A DNA stretch of 64,000 nt from Kitasatospora sp. A2-31 (GCF_022288725.1 NZ_JAKNTA010000008.1:248001-312000); one strand, 5' to 3'; numbered from the stretch's first letter, positions 8,919-17,486 are shown. Notes: generated from the sequence alone by a model not told the origin. Numbers and translations are program-made.

Positions 8919-9446
8919 GTGACCGAGCACCCCGCCCCCGCCCCCACGCCCGCCGGCGCCCCCGAGCCGGAGCCGATCCGCTGGTTCGGCACCAGCTGGG
9001 TCGAGCGCGGCACCGACTACCGGCTGCGCCGGATCGCCGTGCCGATCGGCGCCCTGCTGGCCGCCGCGGTCGCCGCGCTCGTGCTGCGCTTCGGCGTCGA
9101 GGGCATCCGGCTCTCCGACAACGGCGGCTTCCTCAACGGCCTGCTGGTCGCCGCCATCGCGGTCTGTTCGCTGCTCGCCGCGCTGCGCACCTGGAAGCAG
9201 CTCACCGAGGGCAAGGACCGGCTGACCGGCTGGATGGCCGAGGACAGGTCGCTCGGCGCGGTCTGGATCATCGGCGGGGTCGGCGCGCTGCTCGCCTACT
9301 TCGTCCGCAGCCTGGTCGAGGCTCCCGGCGAGGCGGTCAGGCGCGCCGACTACGAGCGGGCCACCGCCGCCCACCGGCGCCGGCAGTCCGCCCGCAGCGG
9401 CCGGCCCGACGCCAAGGCGCCGGCCCGGACCAAGCGCCGGCGCTGA
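8919..9446 (+). CDS. Small integral membrane protein with three predicted helices, function unknown
   Basis: A 175-residue protein with a Pro/Ala-rich N-terminus, then three hydrophobic segments (about residues 44-63, 73-93 and 112-132) and a long basic C-terminal tail ending AKAPARTKRRR. No enzymatic motif is seen. The GTG at 8919 sits 7 nt after a GATAAT hexamer with no ribosome-binding site, so a leaderless mRNA is likely. It ends 1 nt before the end of the convergent gene, so the two transcripts must overlap or stop inside each other. Confidence 0.7.
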   Translation: MTEHPAPAPTPAGAPEPEPIRWFGTSWVERGTDYRLRRIAVPIGALLAAAVAALVLRFGVEGIRLSDNGGFLNGLLVAAIAVCSLLAALRTWKQLTEGKDRLTGWMAEDRSLGAVWIIGGVGALLAYFVRSLVEAPGEAVRRADYERATAAHRRRQSARSGRPDAKAPARTKRRR

Positions 9447-9447
9447 C

Positions 9448-10714
9448 TCAGGAGCGGCTGATCGTGTTGCAGCCGCCCTTGCCCGGCACTTCCCCGGTGC
9501 GCTCGTACGGGTCCCGCGTCGGCCCGGTCGGGTTCGGCCGGGCCGGCGGGAACTGATCGAACTCCGGGTGCAGATAGCCGTCGTGGACGTTGCACGCGCT
9601 GTTGCCGAAACTGGGCCTGGTCTCATCGGCGACGATCTTCTTCGGATCGACGGCGTACCTCGCCGGGTCGTAGAAGTGGAAGGTGTCGGCCCGCCGGACG
9701 ATGGTCCGGGCCGTCCAGGTGTACCCGGGCACATCGGGGTCGGGCGTCGCCCGGACGGCGTCCTGCGGGGTTGCGGGGCCGGTCGCGGGCGTTCCGGGTG
9801 AGGCCGCCAACCGGACCGCCTCCGGACCGGGGCGCAACGCGTACACATACGTGACGTCGGTCTTCACCACCACGCCGTTCTCCCCGTCGGCGTCGTAGCT
9901 GATCCAGCCCTGCACCCTGATCGCGTCGGACACCGGGATCGCTTCGCGCGGGTCGAAGCGGGTGAACCACGAGCTGGGATCGGTGGTGGGTGAGGGGTGG
10001 GCGAGCGCCTGCCGTGCGGTGTCCTTCGTCCCGCGGTCCAGCATGGCCAGCGCGGCGTCCGGGCTTCCGCCCGCGATCAGCTGCGGGTCCAGATTGGCCG
10101 CCACCAGGTAGTCCTTCACCAGCTGGAGCTGAGCGGCCACCTCGTCGGTGCCGAACGCGCCGGTGGCCAGGGGAGCCTTCGAGACCTCGATCCCGGCCGG
10201 ACCGGATGCCCAGTCCTTAGCGGGGGAGCCCACCCACGGGTGGTCGAGGGTCGGCCTGCCGGCCGCGGCGGCGGTCGGCACCGGGCCGCGGGGGGGAGGA
10301 GCTCTCGCCGGAGTCGTCCGCGTACCAGCGCCTCACGGCGTCGACGTTCAGCGCCCCGAGCAGCACCGCGACGGTCAGCAGCACGTACAGCGCAGTCCGC
10401 CCCTCGAACCGGCGGCGGGGGCGCGGGTTGCCCCGGGCGTCGAGTGGCTGCGTCTTGGGCCTGAACCGGCCGGCCTTCCGCGGGCCGTCGTTCACCGAGC
10501 GCCGGCCGCCCGGGTCCACCGGGGCAGTGTGCTTCCACCGGGCGGCGAGCATCCGGGTGCGGCCGGCCTGCTCCTTGACGGTGGCGCCTCTGACGAACTC
10601 CTCGTCCAGGACGAGGTCGGCGAACGGGTCCTTCCCGCCCGTACCGGACGGGTCGGCCCCGTCCGGGTCGCGGCCCTCCGTCGGGCGCGGCTCTGGATCT
10701 TCGGCTATCGGCAT
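9448..10714 (-). pseudogene. Conserved actinobacterial membrane-anchored protein, split by a one-base frameshift
   Basis: Two reading frames together make one familiar streptomycete protein. The first part (10714 down to about 10297) gives MPIAEDPEP, then DPFADLVLDEEFVRGATVKE, ARMLAARWKH-like residues and one membrane helix (TALYVLLTVAVLLGALNV). The second (about 10290 down to 9448) gives the extracytoplasmic part, ending GNSACNVHDGYLHPEFDQFPP and CNTISRS. The frames meet at a run of seven G (10290-10296). Removing one base restores a single frame of about 420 residues. Whether it is a real mutation, slippage-prone expression or a sequencing error cannot be told. The start at 10714 follows CATACT by 6 nt. 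Function is unknown. Confidence 0.72.
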
Positions 10715-10837
10715 CGCGCCAGTATGCCGACGGGGTGTGACGAAGCGTCGATCGGGGGCGCACCATGTGGTGACCGCGTGTGCGATCTGCGCGAATCACC
10801 CCCTGGTGCACCGTCCCTGAGACGCGCTCACCCCCGC

Positions 10838-11287
10838 TCACCCCTTGCCGCGGGCCTGTTTCACCGATCCGACCACGCCGGCGACCGCCAGCAGCACGCC
10901 GGCCGGCAGCAGCGAGAGGAAGAACGCGCCGATCAGGCTCGCGTCGCCGAGGATCGTCTGCGCCAGCGTGTTCAGCACCAGCAGGGCGCCGGCCGCCGGC
11001 ACCGCGGACTGCCAGGGGTGCTCGGCCGCCCACCTGCGCAGCCGCCGGTCCGCGGTGTCGCGGCGCAACTGACCGCCCACCGTGCCGACCAGGAAGAAGA
11101 AGAAAAGCGCCCAGCCGGCCGGGCCGGCCAGCATGCTCAGCGACCAGTCCCCGGTGACCAGATCGATCCCCAGGGCCGTCGCCCCCACCACCGCACCGAC
11201 ACCCGCGGCCGTCTTCCAGGGGCCCACCGTCGCAGCGGCGACGGCGGCCTGCCGGTTCTCACGTCGGGACATCTCTCCGTGTGACAT
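10838..11287 (-). CDS. Four-helix integral membrane protein, function unknown
   Basis: About 149 residues with four hydrophobic segments: TAAGVGAVVGATALGIDLV, LAGPAGWALFFFFLVGTVG, SAVPAAGALLVLNTLAQTIL and GAFFLSLLPAGVLLAVAGVV. A basic loop (RRDTADRRLRRWAAEHP) separates helices 2 and 3. No family is recognised with confidence. The start is uncertain: the ATG at 11287 has GGAGG only 2 nt upstream and the ATG at 11272 (MSRREN) is 15 nt further in. It is transcribed towards the split membrane-anchored gene. Confidence 0.65.
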   Translation of the reverse strand: MSHGEMSRRENRQAAVAAATVGPWKTAAGVGAVVGATALGIDLVTGDWSLSMLAGPAGWALFFFFLVGTVGGQLRRDTADRRLRRWAAEHPWQSAVPAAGALLVLNTLAQTILGDASLIGAFFLSLLPAGVLLAVAGVVGSVKQARGKG

Positions 11288-11485
11288 ACCTCCACGGTGC
11301 GCCCGGGAGCCCCCCGGGACCATAGGGGAGAACCCGGAGTTCGGCCCCTACGGGCCGTCCACGGCAGGCGACGGCCACGACCACGGCCACGGCGCCGTCC
11401 GGGGCCCTTCCGCAGGGTGGACGGTCCCGCTGCGCGCGGGCGCGCGGTGCGAGGATGGCGGCAGGTACGGACGCGAGGAGCGGGC

Positions 11486-12313
11486 ATGGGCAGCGCAGCG
11501 GCGCACGGGCAGAAGATCGCCTTCCTGGGCACGGGCAAGATCGGGGAGGCGCTGCTCTCCGGTCTGCTCCGGGCCGGCAAGGACCCGGCGGACGTCCTGG
11601 TGACCGCCCGCCGGCCCGAGCGGGCCGCCGAACTGGCCGAGAAGTACGGCGTCGGCGTGGTGGGCAACACCGAGGCCGCCAAGCTCGCCGACACCCTGAT
11701 CCTCGCGGTCAAGCCGCAGGACATGGGTACCCTGCTGGACGAGCTGGCGCCGCACGTCGGCTCCGACCGGCTGGTGATCTCCGCGGCGGCCGGCATCCCC
11801 ACCGCCTGGTTCGAGGCCCGGCTGGCGGCCGGCACGCCGGTGGTCCGGGTGATGCCCAACACGCCCGTCCTGGTGGACGAGGGGATGAGCGTCATCTCCG
11901 GCGGCTCGCACGCCACCGAGGCGCACCTGGAGCGGGCCGAGGAGATCTTCCGCTCGGTCGGCAAGGCGCTGCGGCTGCCCGAGTCCCAGCAGGACGCCGC
12001 CACCGCGCTCTCCGGCTCCGGCCCGGCCTACTTCTACTTCCTGGTGGAGGCGATGACCGACGCCGGCATCCTGCTCGGCCTGCCCCGGCACGTGGCGCAC
12101 GATCTGATCGTGCAGTCGGCGATCGGCGCCTCGGTCATGCTGCGGGACTCCGGCGAGCACCCGGTGAAGCTCCGCGAGGCGGTCACCTCGCCGGCCGGCA
12201 CCACCATCGCCGCCATCCGCGAGCTGGAGAACCACGGCGTCCGGGCTGCGCTGCTGGGCGCTCTGGAGGCGGCCCGCGACCGCTCCCGGGAGCTGGCCTC
12301 CGGCGGCAAGTAG
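11486..12313 (+). CDS. proC: Pyrroline-5-carboxylate reductase
   Basis: A 275-residue enzyme that reduces 1-pyrroline-5-carboxylate to proline with NAD(P)H. The Rossmann motif FLGTGKIGEALLSGLL is at the start. NTEAAKLADTLILAVKPQ, VISAAAGIP and the C-terminal signature (ALSGSGPAYFYFLVEAM, then LREAVTSPAGTTIAAIRELE) are all present. The ATG at 11486 follows GAGGAG by 5 nt. Its stop codon TAG is also the beginning of the TAGGCT hexamer that probably drives the next gene. Confidence 0.96.
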   Translation: MGSAAAHGQKIAFLGTGKIGEALLSGLLRAGKDPADVLVTARRPERAAELAEKYGVGVVGNTEAAKLADTLILAVKPQDMGTLLDELAPHVGSDRLVISAAAGIPTAWFEARLAAGTPVVRVMPNTPVLVDEGMSVISGGSHATEAHLERAEEIFRSVGKALRLPESQQDAATALSGSGPAYFYFLVEAMTDAGILLGLPRHVAHDLIVQSAIGASVMLRDSGEHPVKLREAVTSPAGTTIAAIRELENHGVRAALLGALEAARDRSRELASGGK

Positions 12314-12322
12314 GCTCCTCCG

Positions 12323-12976
12323 GTGTCCTACGAACTGGTGATCTTCGACAACGACGGCGTCCTGGTGGACAGCGAGCCGCTCTCCAACCGGGTGCTGGCC
12401 GAGTACCTGACCGAGCTCGGGTACCCGACGACCGTCGAGGACTCGTACCGGGACTTCATGGGCAGCGCCGCCCACCGGATCCACGACGTGATCGCCGAGC
12501 GGTACGACGGAGCGAAGCTGCCGGACGGCTTCGACGAGCTGTTCCACGCCCGGGTGTTCGCGGCCTTCGCCGAGGAGCTCACCGCCGTGCACGGCGCGGA
12601 GACGCTGCTGAAGGAGCTCCGGCAGCGCTCCGTGCCGTACTGCCTGGCCTCCTCGGCCCACCACACGTGGATCCGCACCGCGCTCGACCTCACCGGCCTG
12701 CGCGGGCACCTCGCCGAAAAGCGGATCTTCAGCGCCCAGGACGTCGGCATCGGCAAGCCCGCGCCCGACCTCTTCCTGTACGCCGCCCGCACGCTGGGCG
12801 CCGACCCGGCCCGCTGCCTGGTGCTGGAGGACAGCGTCAACGGCGTGCTGGCCGCCCGGGCCGCCGGGATGGACGTGTACGGCTACACCGCGCTCACCGA
12901 TCCGGCGAAGCTGCTGGCGGCCGGTGCCACCGGGCTGATCGCCGACCTCGCCGAGGTGCCGGCGCTGCTCGGCTGA
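12323..12976 (+). CDS. HAD-superfamily hydrolase, phosphoglycolate-phosphatase/beta-phosphoglucomutase-like
   Basis: A 217-residue HAD protein. Motif I is FDNDGVLVDSE, where the usual DxD becomes DND so both Asp remain. Motif II is the Ser in LASSAHH, motif III is GIGKPAPDLF and motif IV is VLEDSVNG. The helical cap after motif I places it with sugar-phosphate phosphatases and mutases, but no substrate can be named. The GTG at 12323 lies 6 nt after a TAGGCT hexamer (12311-12316) overlapping the proC stop, so the message is probably leaderless and independent of proC. Confidence 0.85.
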   Translation: MSYELVIFDNDGVLVDSEPLSNRVLAEYLTELGYPTTVEDSYRDFMGSAAHRIHDVIAERYDGAKLPDGFDELFHARVFAAFAEELTAVHGAETLLKELRQRSVPYCLASSAHHTWIRTALDLTGLRGHLAEKRIFSAQDVGIGKPAPDLFLYAARTLGADPARCLVLEDSVNGVLAARAAGMDVYGYTALTDPAKLLAAGATGLIADLAEVPALLG

Positions 12977-13007
12977 CCGGTCGCGGGGCCCCGCCGCCGC
13001 GACCGCT

Positions 13008-13046
13008 CCCCGGACCCCCGCCCCGGACCCCCGCCCCGGACCCCCG
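13008..13046. repeat. Three tandem 13-bp repeats (CCCCGGACCCCCG)
   Basis: Three perfect head-to-tail copies of CCCCGGACCCCCG fill part of the 169-bp gap between the HAD gene and the MFS gene. A weak stem (GCGCGAGC/GCTTGCGC) follows. No promoter or terminator role is evident. Confidence 0.85.
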
Positions 13047-13145
13047 TCCCGCGCGCGAGCGCAGCTTGCGCGACCCCTCCCCAAAAGCGGCGGCACCGCC
13101 TACGCTCTCGCCAACATCGTCGTACCGGCCGGTAGCGAGGTCCGC

Positions 13146-14375
13146 ATGACTGCCGCGAGTCCCGTGATCACGCCCCGCCTGCGCCAGGGCCGGGCGGCGC
13201 TCGCCGCGGGCTTCCTGCTCCAGGGCACCACCTTCGCGCTGCTGGTCACCTGCATCCCCGAACTGCAGGACCGGTACGGGTTGAGCGACGCGCTGCTGCC
13301 GGTCTTCCTGGCCGCCGTGCCGATCCTGGCCGGGGTCGGGTCGATCGCCTCCGAGCAGTTGGTGCGGCGGACCGGCGCCCGGGCGGTGCTGCGGGTCGTC
13401 CAGCCCGTCGTCTGCCTCACCCTGGCCGGCGTCGGCCTCGGCGACGAGCTCTGGCAACTCGCGCTCGCCCTCGGCGCGTTCGGCCTGCTGGTCGGCGCGC
13501 TGGACGCCAGTATGAACATGCTGGGGGTGGGTCTGCAGCACCGTTACGGCCGCTCGATCATGATCGGCTTCCATGCCGCGTTCAGCCTCGGCGGCATCCT
13601 CGGTGCGGCGCTGGCCGGCCTCGGCGCGCACTACGACGCCGGCCTGCCGGTGCTGTTCGGCGCCGCGGCCGCGGTGATCGCCCCGCTCGCCGTGCTGGCC
13701 GGCGCCGTCCCCCGCCCTGCGGCCGGGGGGACCCCCACCGCGGGGCCGGCCGAACTCGGCGACGCCGCCCAGGAGGCCGCCGAGGCGTCCGCCCGGTCGA
13801 TCCCCTGGCGCCCGCTGCTGCCGCTCTGCCTGGCGATGGCCTTCGCGTACATCGCGGACGCCTCCGTCTCCAACTACAGCGTCAAGTACGTCACCGACGG
13901 CCTGCACAGTCCCGAGGACGTCGCCAAGCTCTCCTACCTCGGCTACATGGTGGCGATGCTGCTCGGCCGGGCGGTGGGGGACCGCGCGGTGCACCACTGG
14001 GGCGCCGTCCCGGTGGTGCGGGTCGGGGCCGCGCTGGCCGCGCTGGGCTTCGCCGTGGCCGCCGCCGCGCCCGGCGCCTGGACCGGGATCGCCGGGTTCA
14101 CCGTCCTCGGCCTCGGCATCTGCGCGATCATCCCTCAGGTGTTCGCGGCCGGTGGGCGGCTCTTCCCAGCCGACTCGGACGCCGCCGTGGCCCGGCTCAA
14201 TCTGTTCAACTACGCGGGGTTCCTCGTCGGTTCACCGCTGGTCGGGGCGATCGCGGACGCGAGCTCGTACCGCTGGGCGCTGCTCGCGCCGATGCTGCTG
14301 GTCCTGGTGGTGCTGCCGCTGGCCGGCCGGTTCGCCCCGGCCCCCGCGCCCGTCCCGGCGCCGGCGGTGGCCTGA
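13146..14375 (+). CDS. Major facilitator superfamily transporter
   Basis: A 409-residue protein with about twelve hydrophobic segments arranged as two six-helix halves around a Pro/Gly-rich central loop (residues of about 190-215). The first half carries an ERR-free FxxAVPILAGVGSIASEQLVRRTGAR loop like the A-motif. It resembles streptomycete MFS permeases of unknown substrate related to the fucose/drug exporter group. The ATG follows GAGG at short distance. The stop codon lies inside a 32-bp direct repeat (14363-14427). A MarR gene lies convergently downstream, which hints at, but does not prove, regulated efflux. Confidence 0.82.
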   Translation: MTAASPVITPRLRQGRAALAAGFLLQGTTFALLVTCIPELQDRYGLSDALLPVFLAAVPILAGVGSIASEQLVRRTGARAVLRVVQPVVCLTLAGVGLGDELWQLALALGAFGLLVGALDASMNMLGVGLQHRYGRSIMIGFHAAFSLGGILGAALAGLGAHYDAGLPVLFGAAAAVIAPLAVLAGAVPRPAAGGTPTAGPAELGDAAQEAAEASARSIPWRPLLPLCLAMAFAYIADASVSNYSVKYVTDGLHSPEDVAKLSYLGYMVAMLLGRAVGDRAVHHWGAVPVVRVGAALAALGFAVAAAAPGAWTGIAGFTVLGLGICAIIPQVFAAGGRLFPADSDAAVARLNLFNYAGFLVGSPLVGAIADASSYRWALLAPMLLVLVVLPLAGRFAPAPAPVPAPAVA

Positions 14376-14427
14376 CGCCCGGTCGGTCCGGCGCGGGCGG
14401 TGGCCTGACGCCCGGTCGGTCCGGCGC
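14363..14427. repeat. Perfect 32-bp direct repeat spanning the MFS stop codon
   Basis: A 32-bp sequence at 14363-14394 is repeated exactly at 14396-14427, one base apart. The first copy contains the last codons and stop of the MFS gene. The second therefore carries a spare copy of the same Val-Ala-stop ending. It is a recent-looking tandem duplication. Confidence 0.9.
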
Positions 14428-14456
14428 CGGCGGGCCGCAGCGGGCCGGGGAGCGGC

Positions 14457-14936
14457 TCAGCGCTCCCGGATCTCCTCCAGTGACACCTGCATCAGCGCCC
14501 TGGCCCGGGTGAACCAGTCCGCCAGGACGGCGATCTCGTCCGGGGTGTAGTCGGCGAACAGCCCCGCGAGGCGGGCGTAGAACGGGCCGTAGACCGCCAG
14601 GACGCGCTCCTGGGCCGAATCCGCCATCACCACCCGCACCCGTCGCCGGTCCGCCGGGTCCGCCTCCCGGTGGGCGAAGCCGGCCTTCTCCAGGCGGTTG
14701 AGGACACCGGTCACCGCGCCGGTGGTCAGCTGCGCCCGCTCCGCGAGGTCGCCGGCGGCCAGCGGGGTGCCGGCGAGCGCCGCCTCGATGACGAAGCCGA
14801 GACAGGTCAGGTCGGTGACGTTGAGCCCGAGCCGAGCGGCGATGTCCTGCTGTCCGAACTGCGCGAGCGCGATCATCCGGTCCATCGCGAACTGCGCCTG
14901 CTCGGGCGTCGCCTCCGGGCGCGGCTTGCCCTCCAC
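14457..14936 (-). CDS. MarR-family transcriptional regulator
   Basis: A 159-residue winged-helix regulator: helical dimer arm (residues 10-35), HTH LAERAQLTTGAVTGVLNRLEKAGF, wing HREADPADRRRVRVVM, then C-terminal helices. The GTG at 14936 was preferred over the ATG at 14954 because AAGGAG lies 7 nt before the GTG and the ATG would fall upstream of that site. Alternating CTTAG/CTAAG half-sites overlap the ribosome-binding site, as expected for autoregulation. It is divergent from the small membrane gene at 15040 and convergent with the MFS gene. The ligand is unknown. Confidence 0.85.
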   Translation of the reverse strand: MEGKPRPEATPEQAQFAMDRMIALAQFGQQDIAARLGLNVTDLTCLGFVIEAALAGTPLAAGDLAERAQLTTGAVTGVLNRLEKAGFAHREADPADRRRVRVVMADSAQERVLAVYGPFYARLAGLFADYTPDEIAVLADWFTRARALMQVSLEEIRER

Positions 14937-14946
14937 GGAATATCTC

Positions 14947-14967
14947 CTTAGCATCTAAGTTACTTAG
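14947..14967. promoter_or_regulatory. Probable MarR operator: three alternating CTTAG/CTAAG half-sites
   Basis: CTTAG (14947-14951), CTAAG (14955-14959) and CTTAG (14963-14967) alternate with 3-nt spacers, giving the perfect 13-bp palindrome CTAAGTTACTTAG at 14955-14967. It lies between the MarR gene and the divergent gene at 15040 and touches the MarR ribosome-binding site. Confidence 0.7.
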
Positions 14968-15039
14968 CTCGTGAGATAAGACATCTCCAGCGCCGCCCTG
15001 GCGGGGCGGTCGCGGCTCCATCACACCAAACGAGGGGAC

Positions 15040-15417
15040 ATGGGCGCACACGACGAGCACGACATGGGGCACACCGTCGCCGGTTGGACCGGTACGGCCG
15101 TGGCGGTCGCCGGTACGGCCGTCGCGGGCGTGGCCCTGACGGCCGGCTCGGCGGCCGGCCTCTGGCTGGGCGGGGCCGTCACCGCCCTGGCGGCTATCGC
15201 CAGCTGGGTGCTGCACCTCGCGGGCTGGGGCAAGGCCACCGGACCGCGGCCGGCCGACCGCCGGCACTGGCGCACCCGGGACACCGCGGCCCGGCACGGC
15301 CACCCCGACTGCCTCGGCTGTCGCCTGGCGGGCCGGCCGGCCCGGGCCACCGCCCCCGCACCGGCGGCCGCCGCGGCTCCCGCACCGGTAGCCGCCCGCG
15401 CCGGCGCCCGCGACTGA
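15040..15417 (+). CDS. Small HGxxPAAW-like membrane protein with a C-terminal CxxC
   Basis: A 125-residue protein. The N-terminus (HDEHDMGHTVAGWTG) resembles the HGxxPAAW family, with the motif changed to GHTVAGW. Two hydrophobic segments follow (about residues 18-38 and 43-65). The C-terminal region contains HGHPDCLGCRLAGR, a CxxC next to His that could bind metal, then an Ala/Pro tail. The ATG follows GAGGGG at good distance. It may share the MarR operator as a divergent target. Function is unknown. Confidence 0.7.
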   Translation: MGAHDEHDMGHTVAGWTGTAVAVAGTAVAGVALTAGSAAGLWLGGAVTALAAIASWVLHLAGWGKATGPRPADRRHWRTRDTAARHGHPDCLGCRLAGRPARATAPAPAAAAAPAPVAARAGARD

Positions 15418-15504
15418 CGGGCCGTCCGCAACGGCGGCGGGGCGCGCGGTCGGCGGTGCGCCCCTGGCGGCCTTCCCGCGGCCGCGACGCACTACGGTGG
15501 GGCC

Positions 15505-16701
15505 ATGCCCGAAGCCGAGCGTGACACCCCCTGCGGCCTGCACCTCTTCTGGGACGAGGCGGTCACCGCCTACGACTTCGGTCCCGGCCACCCGATGGAC
15601 CCGACCCGCCTGGCGCTCACCATGCGCCTGGTGGAGGCACTCGGACTGGACGCCGGCCCGGGCGTGACCGTCCGGGCCGCACCGCCGGCCGGCGAGTCCA
15701 CTCTCCACCTGGTGCACACCCGCGCCTACGTCGAGGCGGTCAAGTACGCCGCCGACCACCCCGACCAGCCGGACCGGCGGCACGGTCTCGGCACCGACGA
15801 CAACTGGGGCTTCCCGGCCGTCCACTCCGCCTCGGCGCTGATCGCCGGCCAGTCGGTGGCCGCCGCCGAGGCCGTCTGGCGCGGCGAGACCCCGCACGCC
15901 GTCAACTTCGCGGGCGGCCTGCACCACGCCATGCCCGGCCGGGCCTCCGGCTTCTGCATCTACAACGACCCCGCGCTCGCCATCGCCCGGCTGCTCGAAC
16001 TCGGCGCCGAGCGGGTCGCCTACGTCGACGTCGACGTCCACCACGGCGACGGCGTGCAGGAGGCGTTCTGGGACGACCCCCGGGTGCTCACCGTCTCGCT
16101 GCACGAGCACCCCGCCACGCTCTTCCCGCAGACCGGCTGGGCCACCGAGACCGGTGGGCCGAACGCCCCCGGCTCGGCGGCCAACCTGCCGCTGCCGGCC
16201 GGCACCGGCGACGCCGGCTGGCTGCGCGCCTTCCACGCCCTCGTCCCCGAGCTGCTGGCGGCCTTCCGCCCGCAGGTCCTGATCACCCAGCACGGCGCGG
16301 ACACCCATCTGGAGGACCCCCTCGCCCACCTCGCCGTCACCGTGGACGCGCAGCGGCTGATCGCCGAGGAACTGCACGGCCTCGCCCACCGGCACGCCGG
16401 CGGCCGCTGGATCGCCCTCGGCGGGGGCGGCTACGAGGTGGTCGACGTCGTTCCGCGGAGCTGGACCCACCTGGTCGCCACCGCCGCCGGCAGACCCGTC
16501 GACCCGGCGGCCGAGACCCCGGAGTCCTGGCGCGCGGAGGTCCTGCGGCGCACCGGCCGCCCGGCCCCGCCGCGGATGACCGACGGGGCGCGGCCGTCCT
16601 ATCGGGACTTCGACGCGGGTTACGATCCGGCCGACCGCCTCGACCAGGCGATCCTGGCCGCCCGCCGCGCCGTACTGCCGCACCACGGACTGCTGCCCTG
16701 A
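15505..16701 (+). CDS. acuC: Acetoin-utilisation/histone-deacetylase-family amidohydrolase
   Basis: A 398-residue member of the AcuC/class I HDAC fold, a zinc-dependent lysine deacylase. The catalytic elements are visible: GGLHHAMPGRASGFCIYND (tandem His and general acid region), YVDVDVHHGDG (Asp and His zinc ligands), the loop QHGADTH (Asp ligand) and GGGGY with the transition-state Tyr. In bacteria AcuC removes acetyl or propionyl groups from acyl-CoA synthetase. The ATG at 15505 lies 6 nt after TACGGT, so it may be leaderless. An overlapping GGTGGGG could also serve as a weak ribosome-binding site. Confidence 0.88.
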   Translation: MPEAERDTPCGLHLFWDEAVTAYDFGPGHPMDPTRLALTMRLVEALGLDAGPGVTVRAAPPAGESTLHLVHTRAYVEAVKYAADHPDQPDRRHGLGTDDNWGFPAVHSASALIAGQSVAAAEAVWRGETPHAVNFAGGLHHAMPGRASGFCIYNDPALAIARLLELGAERVAYVDVDVHHGDGVQEAFWDDPRVLTVSLHEHPATLFPQTGWATETGGPNAPGSAANLPLPAGTGDAGWLRAFHALVPELLAAFRPQVLITQHGADTHLEDPLAHLAVTVDAQRLIAEELHGLAHRHAGGRWIALGGGGYEVVDVVPRSWTHLVATAAGRPVDPAAETPESWRAEVLRRTGRPAPPRMTDGARPSYRDFDAGYDPADRLDQAILAARRAVLPHHGLLP

Positions 16702-16943
16702 CCCGAGCCGGGCGGGCGGGCCGAACGCCGGGCCCCGGTTGTGAAGATGCCGGTGGGTGCGCACGCCCGCTAGTGCAGACCGCCTAGCGACTACGTACTG
16801 CAACAGTCCTATCTCTCACCGTACGAGGACTGCGCTTCCCCCTCTTCCCACTGGTACCACCCATAACTACTCTGGGGATACACGTGTGCCGGTGGAGTCA
16901 CCGGAGGGGAAGCCGGTGCCTTGCACACGGGTAAGGGTCGGTG
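16702..16943. other. Intergenic leader upstream of the excisionase-like HTH gene
   Basis: These 242 bp are clearly richer in A and T than the surroundings, notably from about 16780 to 16890 (ACTACGTACTGCAACAG, CCCATAACTACTCTGGGG). No open frame has coding character, so this is probably an extended promoter region for the HTH gene. No specific -35/-10 pair could be fixed. Confidence 0.5.
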
Positions 16944-17159
16944 ATGGTCATGAGTTCCGGCGAACGCCCCCTGCAGGAAGTCGTCTTCCTGACCGTGGCC
17001 GAGGTGGCCGCGGTCATGCGGGTGTCCAAGATGACGGTGTACCGGTTGGTGCACAGCGGAGAGCTGCCGGCCATCCGGGTCGGGCGGTCCTTCCGGGTGC
17101 CCCAGCAGGCGGTGCACGAGTACCTGAAGGAGTCCTACGTGCGGCTTGAGAGCGCGTAG
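16944..17159 (+). CDS. Excisionase/MerR-like helix-turn-helix DNA-binding protein
   Basis: A 71-residue single-domain protein, almost all of it an HTH_17 (excisionase/BldC-like) fold: FLTVAEVAAVMRVSKMTVYRLVHSG, then ELPAIRVGRSFRVPQQAVHEYL. BldC-type proteins bind direct repeats as head-to-tail oligomers and act in development. By position next to bS22 and near bldN this matches a conserved streptomycete gene. The ATG at 16944 is favoured by AAGGG 6 nt upstream; GTG 16941 and ATG 16950 are alternatives. The target is unknown. Confidence 0.85.
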   Translation: MVMSSGERPLQEVVFLTVAEVAAVMRVSKMTVYRLVHSGELPAIRVGRSFRVPQQAVHEYLKESYVRLESA

Positions 17160-17250
17160 GGCCGGTCGACGGGGCGGGGACCACAGCCGGTGGCCCCCGC
17201 GCCCGTTCGCCCCGGATTTCCCCCGAGTTCGCCGTTCCGGGGGAGCACGA

Positions 17251-17280
17251 TTACGGCCCTGGCCGGACGGACGGTAGGCT
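17251..17280 (+). promoter_or_regulatory. Promoter of the bS22 gene
   Basis: TTACGG (17251-17256) and TAGGCT (17275-17280) are 18 nt apart, a good housekeeping-type arrangement. It would give a leader of about 60 nt before the GTG at 17349. Confidence 0.6.
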
Positions 17281-17348
17281 AGGCCCTCCGTCAGTCGTAT
17301 GGACTCCGTCTCTCACGGGCGCGAGTCTTAGTGAGCGAGGGTTGTTCC

Positions 17349-17447
17349 GTGGGCTCTGTCATCAAGAAGCGTCGCAAGCGTATGGCCAAGAAGAAGCACC
17401 GCAAGCTTCTGAAGAGGACCCGCGTTCAGCGTCGCAACAAGAAGTAA
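17349..17447 (+). CDS. Small basic ribosomal protein bS22 (AURKAIP1/COX24 domain)
   Basis: A 32-residue protein, MGSVIKKRRKRMAKKKHR then KLLKRTRVQRRNKK, almost entirely Lys and Arg. It matches the AURKAIP1/COX24-domain protein now known as bS22 in actinobacterial 30S ribosomes. The GTG start follows GAGCGAGGG by 8 nt, and the stop is TAA, which is rare in this GC-rich window. Codons are biased to CGT/AAG-type highly expressed forms. It has its own promoter and terminator. It is too short for most gene finders. Confidence 0.92.
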   Translation: MGSVIKKRRKRMAKKKHRKLLKRTRVQRRNKK

Positions 17448-17486
17448 GCGCCCCCGGCCGCGCCCCTCGCGCGCCCGGCGCTTCCA

